From: JALEFZ01 sp039820545
Lineage (GTDB): Bacteria > Bacteroidota > Bacteroidia > J057
NCBI GenBank assembly: GCA_039820545.1
Contig: JBCBPW010000008.1
Location: 1-64,000, forward strand
Direction of reading: 5' to 3'
Length of the DNA: 64,000 nucleotides
Position numbers and translations under genes: made by a program. Every line of letters starts with the position of its first letter. The stretch's first letter is position 1. Below, in pieces: positions 18,208 to 26,484 of this stretch. The notes beneath the pieces are model-generated. The model did not search any database and was not told the DNA's origin. It worked only from the letters and a program-made list of their open reading frames with translations.

Positions 18208-18393
18208 TCAATTAACGGACGACTTCCCAAACTCCCCAGGCAAAAAGCTGACGATAGAAGCCACGTCTTTAAGACCTTCGTCCTGGATCATTTTGTGTAA
18301 AAGGATCCGCTCCTTAGGTGGATCGAATTGTAACTGGGCACCTGCTGTAATGCCTAGCACAAACAGGCTGACAATGATGATAATTACTTTCAC
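18208..18393 (-). CDS. small secreted protein of unknown function
   Basis: 61 residues, starting at GTG. The first 20 residues form a good signal peptide (MKVIIIIVSLFVLGITAGAQ) leaving a 41-residue mature peptide with no motif I recognise. Support that it is real comes from context rather than homology: a promoter with TTG-N19-TACTTTTG at 18436-18465, 43 bases before the start, and a terminator at 18029-18072. A longer plus-strand ORF covers the same region, but it has no promoter-like or signal features. Confidence 0.45.
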   Translation of the reverse strand: MKVIIIIVSLFVLGITAGAQLQFDPPKERILLHKMIQDEGLKDVASIVSFLPGEFGKSSVN

Positions 18394-18409
18394 GGCTCAG
18401 GTATTTAGT

Positions 18410-18432
18410 GTCTGGCCATACAAAACTTCTCA
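18410..18432 (+). repeat. 23-base motif, copy 1
   Basis: This stretch (GTCTGGCCATACAA, A, ACTTCTCA) matches 24343-24365 at 22 of 23 positions on the same strand. Here it lies at the predicted transcription start and leader of the small minus-strand gene. It includes the palindromic core TGGCCA. Confidence 0.6.
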
Positions 18433-18435
18433 TGA

Positions 18436-18465
18436 CAAAAGTAGCACAGGTATATCTCCCATCAA
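18436..18465 (-). promoter_or_regulatory. Bacteroidota-type promoter of the small secreted gene
   Basis: On the minus strand TTG (18465-18463), exactly 19 bases, then TACTTTTG (18443-18436). This matches the TTG-N19-TAnnTTTG consensus in both boxes and spacing. Confidence 0.65.
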
Positions 18466-18786
18466 TCATCGTAAAAGAGGGTTCCAATAAATCCTCATTT
18501 ATGGGGAATTTTATATTTTTAGCCAAAGAGGATGGTTCAGGATAAATCAAGTATTTTCTATTCTCCTCAAATGTAAAATCATGTACTACTATTCCTAAAC
18601 ACTAATCAATAACTTGAAAATCAAATATTTACATAAGTTCTCATCATTCCATGGTATATATTTAAACTGGTGCTCCCTCACTTCTCCTTTTATACATTTC
18701 ACCCTTCCATCATTTTTTCTAGATAAACTTTCCCCTCCAAGTCGTCGTTTTTAACTTCGATTGATCTATAATCTAATTCCACCTAT

Positions 18787-19473
18787 ATGAACCAGGGATA
18801 CCGAACCCAACCTACGCAGTATCTCCTTATAGCAGTTGCTGCTTGTCTTTCGCTCGTATTTATGGGGAGCACACCTCTCTCACCTCCCAACAGGGTGAGT
18901 GGACGCGTGACACTCACTCAAGGAAAATCTCCCTTGGTAGGAAGGGCCTCAAGCTATGACAGCCCTTCTCAGAAAAAATCTCTCATGGCTGCACAGCACG
19001 CCATCGTCATCTTCTATCCATTGGATTTTCAACCTACGCTGAGTCCGACGCCCCGAGCTGTCATTACCCAAAAGGGAGAGCAGTTCATCCCCGTCGTGAC
19101 ACCAATCACAAGAGGCTCGACCGTCTACATCCTCAATGAGGACAACCAATATCACAATGTATACAGCCGCACACCACGTGCTTCTTTCAATATCGGGCGG
19201 AGACCACCAGGTGCTATGTATCCTCAGAAAATCAATAAAACAGGCGTTATCAAACTATTCTGCGACATCCATGATCATATGCAGGCTTTTGTGGTGAGCC
19301 TGGAAACGCCTTACTTCGCCAAAGTCCGTTCAGATGGTAGCTATACCATGAATGGATTGCCTGACGGTAGGTACAGAGTAGAAGTATTTCACCCCAAACT
19401 CCCCAGCAGCAGCAGAGAAATTCAGGTAAGAGGAGGACAAAGTCTGGCACTCAATTTTGCCCTGAGTCGTTAA
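18787..19473 (+). CDS. secreted cupredoxin-like protein
   Basis: 228 residues with an N-terminal membrane/signal segment (YLLIAVAACLSLVFMG). The middle region fits a blue-copper fold: His123 in QYHNVYS, then Cys159-x2-His162-x2-Met165 in FCDIHDHMQ, the usual set of type 1 copper ligands. The last 60 residues (SDGSYTMNGLPDGRYRVEVFHP) form a carboxypeptidase-regulatory-like beta domain. Probably a periplasmic or surface electron-transfer or copper-binding protein. The porin-like gene follows 134 bases later on the same strand and may be a partner. His164 could replace His162 as ligand. Confidence 0.65.
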   Translation: MNQGYRTQPTQYLLIAVAACLSLVFMGSTPLSPPNRVSGRVTLTQGKSPLVGRASSYDSPSQKKSLMAAQHAIVIFYPLDFQPTLSPTPRAVITQKGEQFIPVVTPITRGSTVYILNEDNQYHNVYSRTPRASFNIGRRPPGAMYPQKINKTGVIKLFCDIHDHMQAFVVSLETPYFAKVRSDGSYTMNGLPDGRYRVEVFHPKLPSSSREIQVRGGQSLALNFALSR

Positions 19474-19607
19474 AGTTCTTCCCCATTCTTTAATCAAGCT
19501 ATGCACCTATACTGATGGGTGCTCCCCAAAAAAGAATACCAGAACCTATACTCATTCGTCAAACATCATCTACTCCTTCTGGATGGGGAGTCATACGCAA
19601 CGGACCT

Positions 19608-20813
19608 ATGCGATATTCCTATGTAATTTCTATCTTCTCGTTCATACTTAGCCTTTTGAGTCCCGTCTTGGGCCAACCCAAAATCGAGCTCGGAGGTGCC
19701 ATCACAGCTGAATACAGCTGGGGAGCAGGACATGCAGCATTCTACTGGAGCGAAGTCACTCAAGCTGGAGGCCGACTCTCTATCCGAGAGATCAACCCTT
19801 TATTGGGGATCAACTTCCACCCTCGATTCTCTTTTAAGGGCCGCTTACTCATTGCCCAAAATCCTAGAGGCCAGCTCAACGATGTACAGCTGGTACAGGC
19901 CAACCTACAGTGGAGAGATAAAAAGGACAAGCTGAAACTCTCGCTAGGACGCTTTCTCAATCCCTTTGGACGGTTTTACAATCAACCCCTACCTCAGGAT
20001 CGTACGTTTATTAGTCGACCCCTATCTTACGGATACTATGTCAACATCTCCGACCAAGTAGGATATAGCGACAACTTACTGGAGCCCAATGCACTCATCA
20101 TCGAAGGAAGACAGGATTGGGGTACACCTACTGCCTACTTTTATGGATATGGGACGGGTATTAAAGGGAAGTGGGAAATCAAACCCGATACGCTTTCGAT
20201 CGAACTCGCTGTCGTACAGGCGGCCCCCCTCTCTCCACGAAGCATCAGCAATCCCATTCATCCTTCGGTCGTCTTGCGAACAACGTTTAGACCAGGATAT
20301 TTCTGGCGACAAGGCCTTTCATTCAGTAGAGGAGGATTTATTCAGACCAATTCCCTCAGTAATGATTTGGATAATCTTGGGGCTTACACGCAGACGATGC
20401 TAGGAACCGACTGGGAAGTAGCCTATGGACATTTTGAACTGGCTGGGGAACTGATCTACACGTGGTATCGCGTACCTTTTTTTGACGATTCCACGCGCCT
20501 TTTTGTAACCGATGCTAGCGGATTGAATCAAACCCTACAACTACAAAATCTATCAGGTTATGTAGATGTCAAATACGAGCTCCCCTTTTGGGTGGGCAGT
20601 TATCTCGCGTACAGGTGGGAATTCGTTTCATTTGGAGAGGGCGTTCAAGGGCTAGGCTCATCCTGGGATCGAAATACCTACCGACATACCCTTCTCTGGG
20701 GCTATCACGTCTCTCGCAACCTCGTCCTCAAAGCAGGTTATAGTTGGCAAGAGATCACGGATAGAGATTGGGAACTGGGCACGTTGAGAGTCGCATCTAC
20801 CTTATATTTTTAA
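19608..20813 (+). CDS. porin-like outer-membrane barrel
   Basis: 401 residues from ATG 19608, where a signal peptide begins (MRYSYVISIFSFILSLLSPVLGQ). The mature part has alternating strand patterns throughout, with KGRLLIAQNPRGQLNDVQLVQ and LSLGRFLNPFGRFYNQ resembling porin-type strands, and it ends in an aromatic strand (RVASTLYF). The terminal Phe is the usual outer-membrane signal. Substrate unknown; pairing with the cupredoxin-like gene hints at redox or metal-related function. The 31 extra codons upstream (to 19515) carry no signal and are not included. Confidence 0.7.
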   Translation: MRYSYVISIFSFILSLLSPVLGQPKIELGGAITAEYSWGAGHAAFYWSEVTQAGGRLSIREINPLLGINFHPRFSFKGRLLIAQNPRGQLNDVQLVQANLQWRDKKDKLKLSLGRFLNPFGRFYNQPLPQDRTFISRPLSYGYYVNISDQVGYSDNLLEPNALIIEGRQDWGTPTAYFYGYGTGIKGKWEIKPDTLSIELAVVQAAPLSPRSISNPIHPSVVLRTTFRPGYFWRQGLSFSRGGFIQTNSLSNDLDNLGAYTQTMLGTDWEVAYGHFELAGELIYTWYRVPFFDDSTRLFVTDASGLNQTLQLQNLSGYVDVKYELPFWVGSYLAYRWEFVSFGEGVQGLGSSWDRNTYRHTLLWGYHVSRNLVLKAGYSWQEITDRDWELGTLRVASTLYF

Positions 20814-20822
20814 TAAATCTGA

Positions 20823-20852
20823 TAGGATTGACAGGTTAACCTATTGATCCTA
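20823..20852. repeat. inverted repeat before the histidine kinase
   Basis: Outer arms TAGGAT/ATCCTA with an inner AGGTT/AACCT palindrome, 10 bases after the porin stop and 104 before the kinase start. It has no T tract, so a regulator site or weak hairpin is more likely than a terminator. Confidence 0.35.
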
Positions 20853-20955
20853 ACGTGTATTATGTAGTTCTTAAGGGGGGAAAGAGAAAATAATTTGAAG
20901 AACAAGATCTTGTACGATGGGTACGAGATTGCGGATTTAAGTGACGGTAACGGTT

Positions 20956-23307
20956 ATGTTTGTTTCTCTGGGTAAATGGAGTTCCTTGCCAAGGGTTCTA
21001 GGATATCACATCCTGTGGACGGGGATTATTATGATGTACATCCTGACAAGTACGGTCTTGGCAAAAGAGAGAATATCTCCTTCACATACAATTGATTCTC
21101 TCCTACAGCTTGTACCTCAGGCTGAGGTTACGGAGCGATCCCAACTTATCGAATCGGCCCTTTCTTTGGCCCAAAATCAACACAATCTAGCAGGAGAAGT
21201 TCAAGCGCATCTTGCTTATCTTCATCACACTCCTATCTCTCCCAGTGCAGAAGCTGCGTACCAGAGCCTTCAAGCGTCATTTGATCTGTATCGACAAAGC
21301 CCTTCTCAGCCTGCTGCACTTCACAACGAGCTGGGGGACTTCTATTTTTATCTCAAGGAAGGCAATCACAGTATCAGACATTATCAACTCGCGATAGATC
21401 ACGCACGCGTGCAGCGAGACAGTCAGATACTCTATCTAGGACTTACAGGCATTACTTCGGTCACCAACATCTACCGAACGGTACCAGAGGCATTGCCCTA
21501 CCTGAGAGAAGCTGCACAGGTAGCCTTTTGTCTTCAAGATGTAGATTTCCAGATTGAAGCGCTCAATCAACTAGCCACTATTTATATGGCTACAGGGGAG
21601 GTAGATTCTGCGCTTCTATACTTCGAAAAGTTGGTGGATTTCAAGCGATCAAGAGAGATGTATTTGGAACTGAGTACAGATCTGCAGCAATTTGCTCGCA
21701 TGCTGGTCCTGCAAGGAGGATACGAAAAAGCGCAGCCCTATTTATTTGAGGCACTGGATATTACAGAAAAACTGGACGCTCCCTTGCTGCGTACAGGTTT
21801 GCTGACAGATATAGGATCTAGCTTTTTGCAACAAGGACTATGGGACAAAAGTATCGAATACGCCCAAAGTGCTTTGGAGTTGGCCCTTACGCTGGATCTC
21901 AAGCAGCTCGCAGCGGTCAACTGCTTCCACCTGGGACAAGCATATCAGGAAAAAGGAGAAACTACCCAAGCATTAAAAGCCTATAATAACTCACTCGAGA
22001 TATACCAAACAGAGATTCCTGATCCTGCCGAGATTGCCAAAATAAAGCTTCAATTGGGAAGCTTGGAGGCAGATAACCAGAACGATAAGCTCGCCCTTCA
22101 GTATCTAGAAGAAGCACTCGAATTCAAAACTGATAAATCAGACAAGTTGGGGATGTTAGATGTCAAGCTGACCCTCGCACCTATCCACATCCGTCAAGCT
22201 CAATGGCGACGCGCCCTACGTGAACTCAAGGAAACTGAAAGTCTGGCCATTCAACTCAAAAGCAAAAGTGGACTCGCACGTACCTATGAATTGATGGCCG
22301 AAGCCTACGCTGGAAGGGGGAATTATGAAAAGGCCTTTGGCTACCAACAGCTGTATGTGAGCTATCATGACTCCATCTTCAATGAGCAAAATACAACCAT
22401 CATACACGAGCTAGAGACGCGCTACCAAGCGGCACAAAAAGACCAGCAAAATGCCGAACTAAACGCAGAAATCGCTCAAAACCAGCTAGTGCTAGAGCAA
22501 AATCGAATCACTATTCTCGAAAAAAATCGCCAGAGCTATATCCTCATTGGCAGCATCGGCGCCCTTGTTTTCTTGATCATCTTCTTGGTCTACCGCTATG
22601 TAAACAAACAGCAACTGCTCAAACAAAGTATGATCACACTCCAAAAAGAGCATGAAGCGCAAAACCTACGATCGGTCATTACAGGGGAAGAACAAGAACG
22701 CAAGAGAATCGCAAGAGACCTGCATGACGGGATCGGTCCTTTACTTGCCTCTATCAAGATGCTTTTTCAAGCTGTCCAAAACGAAAAGCCTGAGATCAAG
22801 CAAGTAACGCACTACCAAAAAGCCAATCAGTTGCTCGATCAAGCATCTCAAGAGGTTAGAGAAATCTCGCATAATATGATGCCTGGCACACTCGAACATC
22901 TAGGATTGCAGGATGCCATGCGCGACTTATGCACGCTATTTCGTCATTCTTACCAGATCGAGGTCGATTTCATGACACATGGCGAAGATGAAGGGCTGGA
23001 CCACCCTACCAAAGTCACGGTGTATCGGATCACACAGGAACTGCTACGCAATATTGCCAAACATGCAGAGGCACAAGAGGTGATTGTTCAGTTGATAATC
23101 GAGGACAATATGCTGCAGCTTACCGTAGAAGACGATGGAAAAGGCTTTTTGATGGATAAAGAAACGGAGTTGAAGGGAATTGGACTGAAGAGTATCCAAT
23201 CACGGACTGTGTACCTCAAAGGAAATTTAGACATTCACACGCAGCCAGGAAAAGGAACCACAATTTATGTAGAGATACCCTTGGAAGCATCGCATCCTGC
23301 TTCATAA
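20956..23307 (+). CDS. TPR sensor histidine kinase (NarL type)
   Basis: 783 residues from ATG 20956 (a GTG five codons earlier at 20941 is possible). An N-terminal hydrophobic segment is followed by about ten TPR units (roughly 50-500, for example GEVDSALLYFEKLVDF), a coiled coil, and one TM (about 526-550, ILIGSIGALVFLIIFLVY). The HisKA_3 dimerisation helix has RIARDLHDGIGPLLASIK with the phosphorylated His, and the GHKL ATPase has the N box ITQELLRNIAKHAEA and the G box VEDDGKGF. The TPR part is predicted to be periplasmic and to sense a ligand or partner. Its regulator follows 176 bases downstream. Confidence 0.88.
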   Translation: MFVSLGKWSSLPRVLGYHILWTGIIMMYILTSTVLAKERISPSHTIDSLLQLVPQAEVTERSQLIESALSLAQNQHNLAGEVQAHLAYLHHTPISPSAEAAYQSLQASFDLYRQSPSQPAALHNELGDFYFYLKEGNHSIRHYQLAIDHARVQRDSQILYLGLTGITSVTNIYRTVPEALPYLREAAQVAFCLQDVDFQIEALNQLATIYMATGEVDSALLYFEKLVDFKRSREMYLELSTDLQQFARMLVLQGGYEKAQPYLFEALDITEKLDAPLLRTGLLTDIGSSFLQQGLWDKSIEYAQSALELALTLDLKQLAAVNCFHLGQAYQEKGETTQALKAYNNSLEIYQTEIPDPAEIAKIKLQLGSLEADNQNDKLALQYLEEALEFKTDKSDKLGMLDVKLTLAPIHIRQAQWRRALRELKETESLAIQLKSKSGLARTYELMAEAYAGRGNYEKAFGYQQLYVSYHDSIFNEQNTTIIHELETRYQAAQKDQQNAELNAEIAQNQLVLEQNRITILEKNRQSYILIGSIGALVFLIIFLVYRYVNKQQLLKQSMITLQKEHEAQNLRSVITGEEQERKRIARDLHDGIGPLLASIKMLFQAVQNEKPEIKQVTHYQKANQLLDQASQEVREISHNMMPGTLEHLGLQDAMRDLCTLFRHSYQIEVDFMTHGEDEGLDHPTKVTVYRITQELLRNIAKHAEAQEVIVQLIIEDNMLQLTVEDDGKGFLMDKETELKGIGLKSIQSRTVYLKGNLDIHTQPGKGTTIYVEIPLEASHPAS

Positions 23308-23483
23308 CTTGGAGCTCATTACGAAACATGCTTCTTTAACTACTACTTGACATTTTTACTGTAACTGGGTGAATTGGATTATTAAGTATCATTCTCCATT
23401 TTCTACCTATATAATCATCTGTGCTAGCGCTTATCGTTTCGGCACATCATCGTCCTTCTTAATTTAGGGAAAAACGAACACAT

Positions 23484-24128
23484 ATGATTCAAGTACTCAT
23501 TGTAGACGATCATCAGGTCTTAGCAGATGGCATCAAAGCGCTGGTAGGACAGGCAGAAGACGTACAGATCCAGCATCATGCCATGACGGGCAAAGAGGCG
23601 ATGAATATTTTGGCAGACTATCCAGAGATTCAACTCATCCTGCTCGACATTAACCTTCCAGATACAGATGGGGTCAAGCTTTGTCACCAAATCAAGAAAG
23701 CTTATCCTGAAATGAAAGTATTGGCACTTACCATGCATCACGAGCCAGGATTTATCTCTCGGATGATCAAAGCAGGGGCCAATGGCTATCTCCTAAAAAA
23801 TACAGGAAAGGATGAGCTATTAGAAGCCATATACACCCTCCACCGTGGAGAGCAGTATTTTAGTAAGCAGGTCACAGACCAGTTGGTAGCAGGGCTACAA
23901 AATCCCAATAGAAGACCGAACAGTGGTTTCATTGAAAAAATTACGCGTAGAGAGAAGGAAATTCTTCAACTCATCGTCGAAGAAATGACGACAGATGAGA
24001 TCGCCGAAAAGCTATTCATCAGCAATTCTACAGTCGTTTCTCATCGCAAGAGTCTTCTCCGTAAATTGCAAGCAAAAAATACAGCTGGCCTCGTCAAGGC
24101 TGCCTACGAATTTAATCTCCTCAATTAA
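23484..24128 (+). CDS. NarL/FixJ-type response regulator
   Basis: 214 residues. Receiver domain with acidic pocket VDDH, phosphorylation site Asp55 in LILLDINLPDTDG, Thr in LALTMHH and Lys in YLLKNTGKDE. The C-terminal LuxR-type helix-turn-helix (about 145-205) has TRREKEILQLIVEEMTTDEI and STVVSHRKSLLRKL. The partner is the TPR histidine kinase just upstream. The target genes cannot be read; the sigma factor that follows is a candidate. Confidence 0.92.
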   Translation: MIQVLIVDDHQVLADGIKALVGQAEDVQIQHHAMTGKEAMNILADYPEIQLILLDINLPDTDGVKLCHQIKKAYPEMKVLALTMHHEPGFISRMIKAGANGYLLKNTGKDELLEAIYTLHRGEQYFSKQVTDQLVAGLQNPNRRPNSGFIEKITRREKEILQLIVEEMTTDEIAEKLFISNSTVVSHRKSLLRKLQAKNTAGLVKAAYEFNLLN

Positions 24129-24342
24129 GGGAAGATTCCCTCCCCCTCAAATGATGAGAACCCCCCCCCATAAAGGGGATTTTTCACAAAAACCTGCATT
24201 CGGGCTAACTATTGCACATATTTGGGTGTAATACAAAAGGAAGACGCATCGAACAGAAAAGTGTTTCATAGAAAATGACAATCCTAAGCACTTCATTCGT
24301 TGCTACTTTTCTGAGTATTTCAAGTTGATTTTTGATTCATCG

Positions 24343-24365
24343 GTCTGGCCATACAAGACTTCTCA
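24343..24365 (+). repeat. 23-base motif, copy 2
   Basis: Matches 18410-18432 at 22 of 23 positions. This copy lies 34-56 bases before the sigma-factor start codon, in its probable leader or promoter, oriented opposite to copy 1 relative to the gene it precedes. Confidence 0.6.
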
Positions 24366-24398
24366 CCTTGTAAGCATTCACATCAAAAAACCAGATCC

Positions 24399-24983
24399 AT
24401 GAGTCAACCCATGCCCGTGCAAATTCGAACCCAACACCTTAGTGACGATGCCCTCATCTCACGCATCCTGCATAACCAGCAGTCGCACCTTTTCTCCCAT
24501 CTCATGGACCGATACAAAGGTCCGCTTTGGGGTCTTGGTAAGCAGATCAATATTCCTTATGTAGAAATTGATGACCTCATTCAAGTCTCCTTCATCAAGG
24601 CTTATCAGAAACTGCATACATTTAGAGGAGATTCTCGCTTCTCTTCATGGTTGTTCCGCATCTTCATCAATGAGTGCAACATGTGGAGAAGAAAAAATCG
24701 CAAATTCCAATTACAAGAGCTGCCTGTACAACCTACTGATGATATGATCAGCCACCACACACCTGAAGATGTCATGGTACAAAATGAGCAGCATCACTAT
24801 CTCCAAGACGCTATTGAGGACCTACCCGAAAAATATCGTACCGTCTTTGTCATGCGTGAGTTAGAAGGCAGAAAGAGCAAAGAAGTAGCAAAAGAATTAG
24901 GCTTGACAGACTCTAACGTCAAGGTGCGCTTCCTTCGTTCTAAACTCATGCTACAGGATAAGCTCGCTACGGCTCACCTTTAA
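24399..24983 (+). CDS. ECF-like RNA polymerase sigma factor
   Basis: 194 residues. Region 2 includes IDDLIQVSFIKAYQKL (core binding) and FRGDSRFSSWLFRIFINEC; region 4 has LPEKYRTVFVMRELEGRKSKE and a recognition helix in KELGLTDSNVKVRFLRSK. No sigma 3 domain, so ECF group. No anti-sigma gene follows, which is unusual for membrane-stress ECF factors; control may be through the adjacent two-component system. It carries the shared 23-base motif in its leader. Confidence 0.9.
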   Translation: MSQPMPVQIRTQHLSDDALISRILHNQQSHLFSHLMDRYKGPLWGLGKQINIPYVEIDDLIQVSFIKAYQKLHTFRGDSRFSSWLFRIFINECNMWRRKNRKFQLQELPVQPTDDMISHHTPEDVMVQNEQHHYLQDAIEDLPEKYRTVFVMRELEGRKSKEVAKELGLTDSNVKVRFLRSKLMLQDKLATAHL

Positions 24984-25267
24984 AGAAATAGCGAGAATCC
25001 GACCTATAAGATTTGATGAATTTCAGTTTATGACGCAATTTCGACGGGGGAGAAAAATTCTCTGACGCTTGTCTCTGCCAAGACTTTATTTCCCCTCATA
25101 TTTGTTGCATATTCATAGTGTAATATATTCCTAAGGAAATGTGAGGAAATACTAGATGAGTTGAGAGATCACATCCAAAAATTATTTTCGGAAAATTCAT
25201 CTGACTTTTTTCCATTATATCCTCCTTGGGACTGTTTCACAGCGTCTATAAACATATATCCCAGCAT

Positions 25268-26248
25268 ATGAAATCCATCACCATAGGCATTGACATTGGC
25301 GGAACCAATTCTAAGTTTGGCATCGTAGACCGGGAAGGGAATATCCTGGCTAGCAATTCGATCCGTACGCCTCAAGATCAAAGTATAGAGGAATATGTGA
25401 GTCACCTTGCAACCAGCATCAAGGGGCTGATGGATTTGAGGGAGGAAACCCTGGATCTCAAAGGGATAGGAATAGGTGCTCCGAATGGAAATTACTACTC
25501 AGGAACGATTGAGAATGCACCTAACCTCATCTGGGATGGAGTCATCCCTTTTGCAGACCTGATCAAAGAATATTTTGATACCGATGTCGTCATCACCAAT
25601 GATGCAAATGCAGCGGCCTTGGGAGAAATGATCTATGGCGGTGCCAAGAGCATGAAAAACTTTTTCGTAGTCACTTTAGGTACAGGAGTAGGGTCAGGCT
25701 TCGTTGTGAATGGAGAGTTGGTATATGGGAATGATGGATTTGCGGGAGAGTTTGGTCATGTAGTTACGGAGTGGGGCGGCAGACCCTGTACATGCGGGAG
25801 AAGAGGATGTGTAGAGACTTATGCTTCTGCAAGGGGCGTGGTGTTGACCGTTTTAGAGGAGATGGCAGGCTCTAAAAGAGTAAGTAGTCTTAGGGATCTG
25901 CACTATCAAGAGATTACCCCCAAGCGAATTTTTGAAGCAGCCGAAAACGGCGATATCCACGCACAGGCCACCTTTGAAAGAACAGGTGCCATGCTCGGTC
26001 GCGCCCTGTCCAATCTAGTCAATATTTTCAGCCCTGAAGCGATTTTTCTGTTCGGTGGAGTCGCTAGAGCAGGTCATTGGATACTCGAACCTACAGAGCG
26101 CCACCTAGAGGAGAATGTCTTGCCGATATTCAAGAATAAAGTCAAAATCATTCCTTCTCACCTTCCCGAAAGTGATGCAGCTATCCTAGGTGCTAGTGCC
26201 CTTGCATGGCAGGAGATGGAGAAAAAAGCTGAGAAAGTGAAGTCTTAG
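25268..26248 (+). CDS. ROK-family sugar kinase, probable glucokinase
   Basis: 326 residues from ATG 25268 (the frame extends to 25226, but family members start here). The ATP phosphate loop is GIDIGGTNSKFG. ITNDANAAALGEMIYG contains the catalytic Asp. The ROK zinc motif is CTCGRRGCVETYAS (CxCGxxGCxE). The second phosphate loop is near FLFGGVARAG. It phosphorylates a hexose, most often glucose, with ATP in the cytosol; specificity cannot be fixed from sequence. Single-gene unit. Confidence 0.88.
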   Translation: MKSITIGIDIGGTNSKFGIVDREGNILASNSIRTPQDQSIEEYVSHLATSIKGLMDLREETLDLKGIGIGAPNGNYYSGTIENAPNLIWDGVIPFADLIKEYFDTDVVITNDANAAALGEMIYGGAKSMKNFFVVTLGTGVGSGFVVNGELVYGNDGFAGEFGHVVTEWGGRPCTCGRRGCVETYASARGVVLTVLEEMAGSKRVSSLRDLHYQEITPKRIFEAAENGDIHAQATFERTGAMLGRALSNLVNIFSPEAIFLFGGVARAGHWILEPTERHLEENVLPIFKNKVKIIPSHLPESDAAILGASALAWQEMEKKAEKVKS

Positions 26249-26327
26249 CAGCAGACCCTTTGTGACATTCCATAAGGATTAGATCCAAATGGTTTCGTGC
26301 AATAAAGGTTCGAAACCCCCTATCCCT

Positions 26328-26366
26328 AAAAAAGGAGATAGCTGACGCTCCCTTGAAGCGTCAGCT
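26328..26366 (-). terminator. terminator of the cryptochrome gene
   Basis: On the minus strand, a perfect 10-base stem AGCTGACGCT/AGCGTCAGCT is followed six bases later by TTTTTT. It lies 119 bases after the cryptochrome stop. Confidence 0.65.
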
Positions 26367-26484
26367 AGTACCTCCCAACCAACATTACATAAATTTTAGA
26401 AGTGTGTCCGTGCCAGTAGGGGTGTTGGTTGGATTAACATGATTTATCTCTCTTTGTGAGCAATTACTTTACGCAATCGCTTAC

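Larger units (their letters stand above)
18394..18786. other. intergenic region with promoter and shared motif
   Basis: Holds the minus-strand promoter at 18436-18465 and the 23-base motif at 18410-18432. The rest (18466-18786) is AT-rich with no clear gene or promoter; it must include the promoter of the cupredoxin-like gene. Confidence 0.5.

Noticed and set aside
18014..18490. 158-codon plus-strand ORF
   Set aside because: It overlaps the minus-strand small gene and its promoter and terminator, shows no domain or signal, and has atypical composition.
22238..22252. Third copy of the 23-base motif (GTCTGGCCATTCAA)
   Set aside because: Only 13 of the first 14 bases match and it lies inside the kinase coding sequence; likely chance.
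26291..26317. GGTTTCG/CGAAACC inverted repeat, resembles part of a tRNA T arm
   Set aside because: No acceptor or anticodon arm fits around it and no T tract follows. Seen as a chance hairpin after the ROK gene.
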